This document shows, piece after piece, positions 6,723 through 7,616 of a DNA stretch of 7,616 bases. This DNA comes from Syntrophomonas sp. UBA5288 (lineage in GTDB: Bacteria; Bacillota; Syntrophomonadia; Syntrophomonadales; Syntrophomonadaceae). The DNA is taken from positions 1 through 7,616 of the forward strand of contig DHSK01000187.1 in assembly GCA_002408445.1 (NCBI GenBank), read 5' to 3'. How positions within the stretch are numbered: the stretch's first letter is position 1; each line of letters starts with the position of its first letter. Position numbers and translations under genes: made by a program. The notes under the pieces are model-generated. The model made no database searches and was not told the DNA's origin. It saw only the letters and a program-made list of their open reading frames with translations.

Positions 6723-7526
6723 ATGGCAGAAAAAATTAAAGTTGTTGTTACCGGTGCCCTGGGCAAGATGGGTATGGAAACCGCGCAGGCGGTATGGATG
6801 GATAATCAATTGGAACTGGTGGGATTAGTTGATGTTCGGGCCAAAGGCGAATATTTGTCCGATATTGCGGACTTAAAGGAAAAAACCGGACCAGCGGTGG
6901 AAAATGATCTGGAAAAGGTTTTACAAACCGTTCATCCTGATGTGATGGTTGATTTTACTAACCCACAGGCGGTTTTTGCCAATGCTAAAATGGCTTTAAA
7001 TAACAAAACTACTACGATAATAGGTACAACCGGTCTTAATGAGGTGGAATTAAAGCAAATCGAAAAATTTGCGCTCGAAAATCAGGTGGGAGTGGCAGTT
7101 ATCCCTAATTTTGCAGTTGGAGCAGTACTTATGATGAAATTTGCCCGCGAAGCAGCACGCTACTTTCCGGACGTGGAGATTATTGAACTGCATCATAATC
7201 AAAAGATGGATGCTCCTTCCGGAACTGCTATTAAAACCGCGGAAATGATTTCACAGGATAGGGAGAGAATACCGGTCCGCAATACCCGCGAATATGAAAA
7301 AATCTCCGGCGCACGCGGCGGCGAGGTTAACCAAATTAGAATACATAGTGTAAGACTGCCCGGTCTGGTAGCACATCAGGAGGTAATCTTCGGAGGCATG
7401 GGACAGGGTTTGACCATAAGACACGATTCCTATGACCGGATTGGTTTCATGCCCGGAGTGACTATGGCCATAAAAAAAATGGTGGAGATTAAGGGACTGG
7501 CGTATGGGTTGGAAAATTTGCTATAG
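6723..7526 (+). CDS. dapB: 4-hydroxy-tetrahydrodipicolinate reductase DapB
   Basis: Cytoplasmic enzyme that reduces 4-hydroxy-tetrahydrodipicolinate to tetrahydrodipicolinate with NAD(P)H, the second dedicated step of the diaminopimelate/lysine pathway; the product feeds peptidoglycan and, in spore formers, dipicolinate. Its 267 residues are the usual length. Visible: Rossmann nucleotide loop VTGALGKMG (9-17), acidic D37 in the loop after strand two (LVDVRAKG), VDFTNP (76-81), IIGTTGL (99-105), IPNFAVGAVLMMKF (127-140), and the substrate and catalytic motif ELHHNQKMDAPSGTA (155-169), with H157 as acid/base and K161, corresponding to E. coli H159 and K163. The conserved RGGEV and HSVRLPGLVAHQEVIFGG segments (198-225) follow. 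The start may be one codon earlier, at 6720. No dapA or lysC is adjacent in the window. It is probably co-transcribed with the preceding small gene; the 45-base gap is too short for a lysine riboswitch. Confidence 0.97.
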   Translation: MAEKIKVVVTGALGKMGMETAQAVWMDNQLELVGLVDVRAKGEYLSDIADLKEKTGPAVENDLEKVLQTVHPDVMVDFTNPQAVFANAKMALNNKTTTIIGTTGLNEVELKQIEKFALENQVGVAVIPNFAVGAVLMMKFAREAARYFPDVEIIELHHNQKMDAPSGTAIKTAEMISQDRERIPVRNTREYEKISGARGGEVNQIRIHSVRLPGLVAHQEVIFGGMGQGLTIRHDSYDRIGFMPGVTMAIKKMVEIKGLAYGLENLL

Positions 7527-7599
7527 TACAAGAATTCAACTATCCCATTTGTCATTGCTATGAATAAGCGCTGGTTTGTCACCCGGCCTATTATTTATA

Positions 7600-7616
7600 T
7601 GTCATCCTGAGTGCAA
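7600..7616. repeat. Possible left end of a GTCATCCTGAG-type intergenic repeat, cut by the window edge
   Basis: The last bases read TGTCATCCTGAGTGCAA. Many bacterial genomes carry dispersed imperfect palindromes beginning GTCATCCTGAG(C)G and continuing to a GGATCT-type right arm. Only the left arm is visible, so identity rests on about 11 matching bases and family memory. Confidence 0.35.

Overview
The window reads as chromosomal DNA from a low- to mid-GC Firmicute, most likely an anaerobic member of the Negativicutes/Sporomusaceae type (Sporomusa/Pelosinus-like). This placement is inference from gene style: Gly/Ala/Gln-rich MCP signalling domains ending in short KQYKF- or KKFKV-like tails, an NFACT protein of the RqcH type, strong AGGAG/GGAGG ribosome binding sites and a TTG start. 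No rRNA, tRNA, CRISPR array, insertion sequence or phage gene was seen.

Layout. Bases 1-4218 hold a forward-strand sensory cluster: the 3' part of a dCache chemoreceptor gene (cut by the window edge), a 171-residue V4R-domain protein, and a complete 667-residue chemoreceptor with a Cache_3/Cache_2-type extracytoplasmic domain. The gaps are 33 and 66 bases with no visible terminator, so the three genes are probably co-transcribed. Bases 4219-4357 are a short AT-rich gap without a gene. Bases 4358-6112 hold rqcH (NFACT/Rqc2 family) on the reverse strand, with its own extended -10 promoter. The divergent interval 6113-6245 contains that promoter and a perfect 6-bp-arm inverted repeat. Rightward of it lie an unrecognised, probably helical 142-residue protein (TTG start) and dapB (lysine/meso-diaminopimelate pathway). 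The last 90 bases are non-coding and end in what looks like the start of a GTCATCCTGAG-type intergenic repeat. No stretch over 300 bases lacks a gene.

How the genes fit together. The two receptors would feed a CheA/CheW array encoded elsewhere. The V4R protein between them is the most interesting element: its C130/E153/C156/C164 set has the same spacing as the zinc site I recall from the phenol sensor MopR, so it may be a stand-alone cytoplasmic small-molecule sensor linked to taxis. rqcH (rescue of stalled 50S subunits by alanine tailing) and dapB are housekeeping genes. Apart from the V4R-receptor arrangement and a few regulatory-looking sites, the window is ordinary, and I do not see a clearly new multi-gene system.
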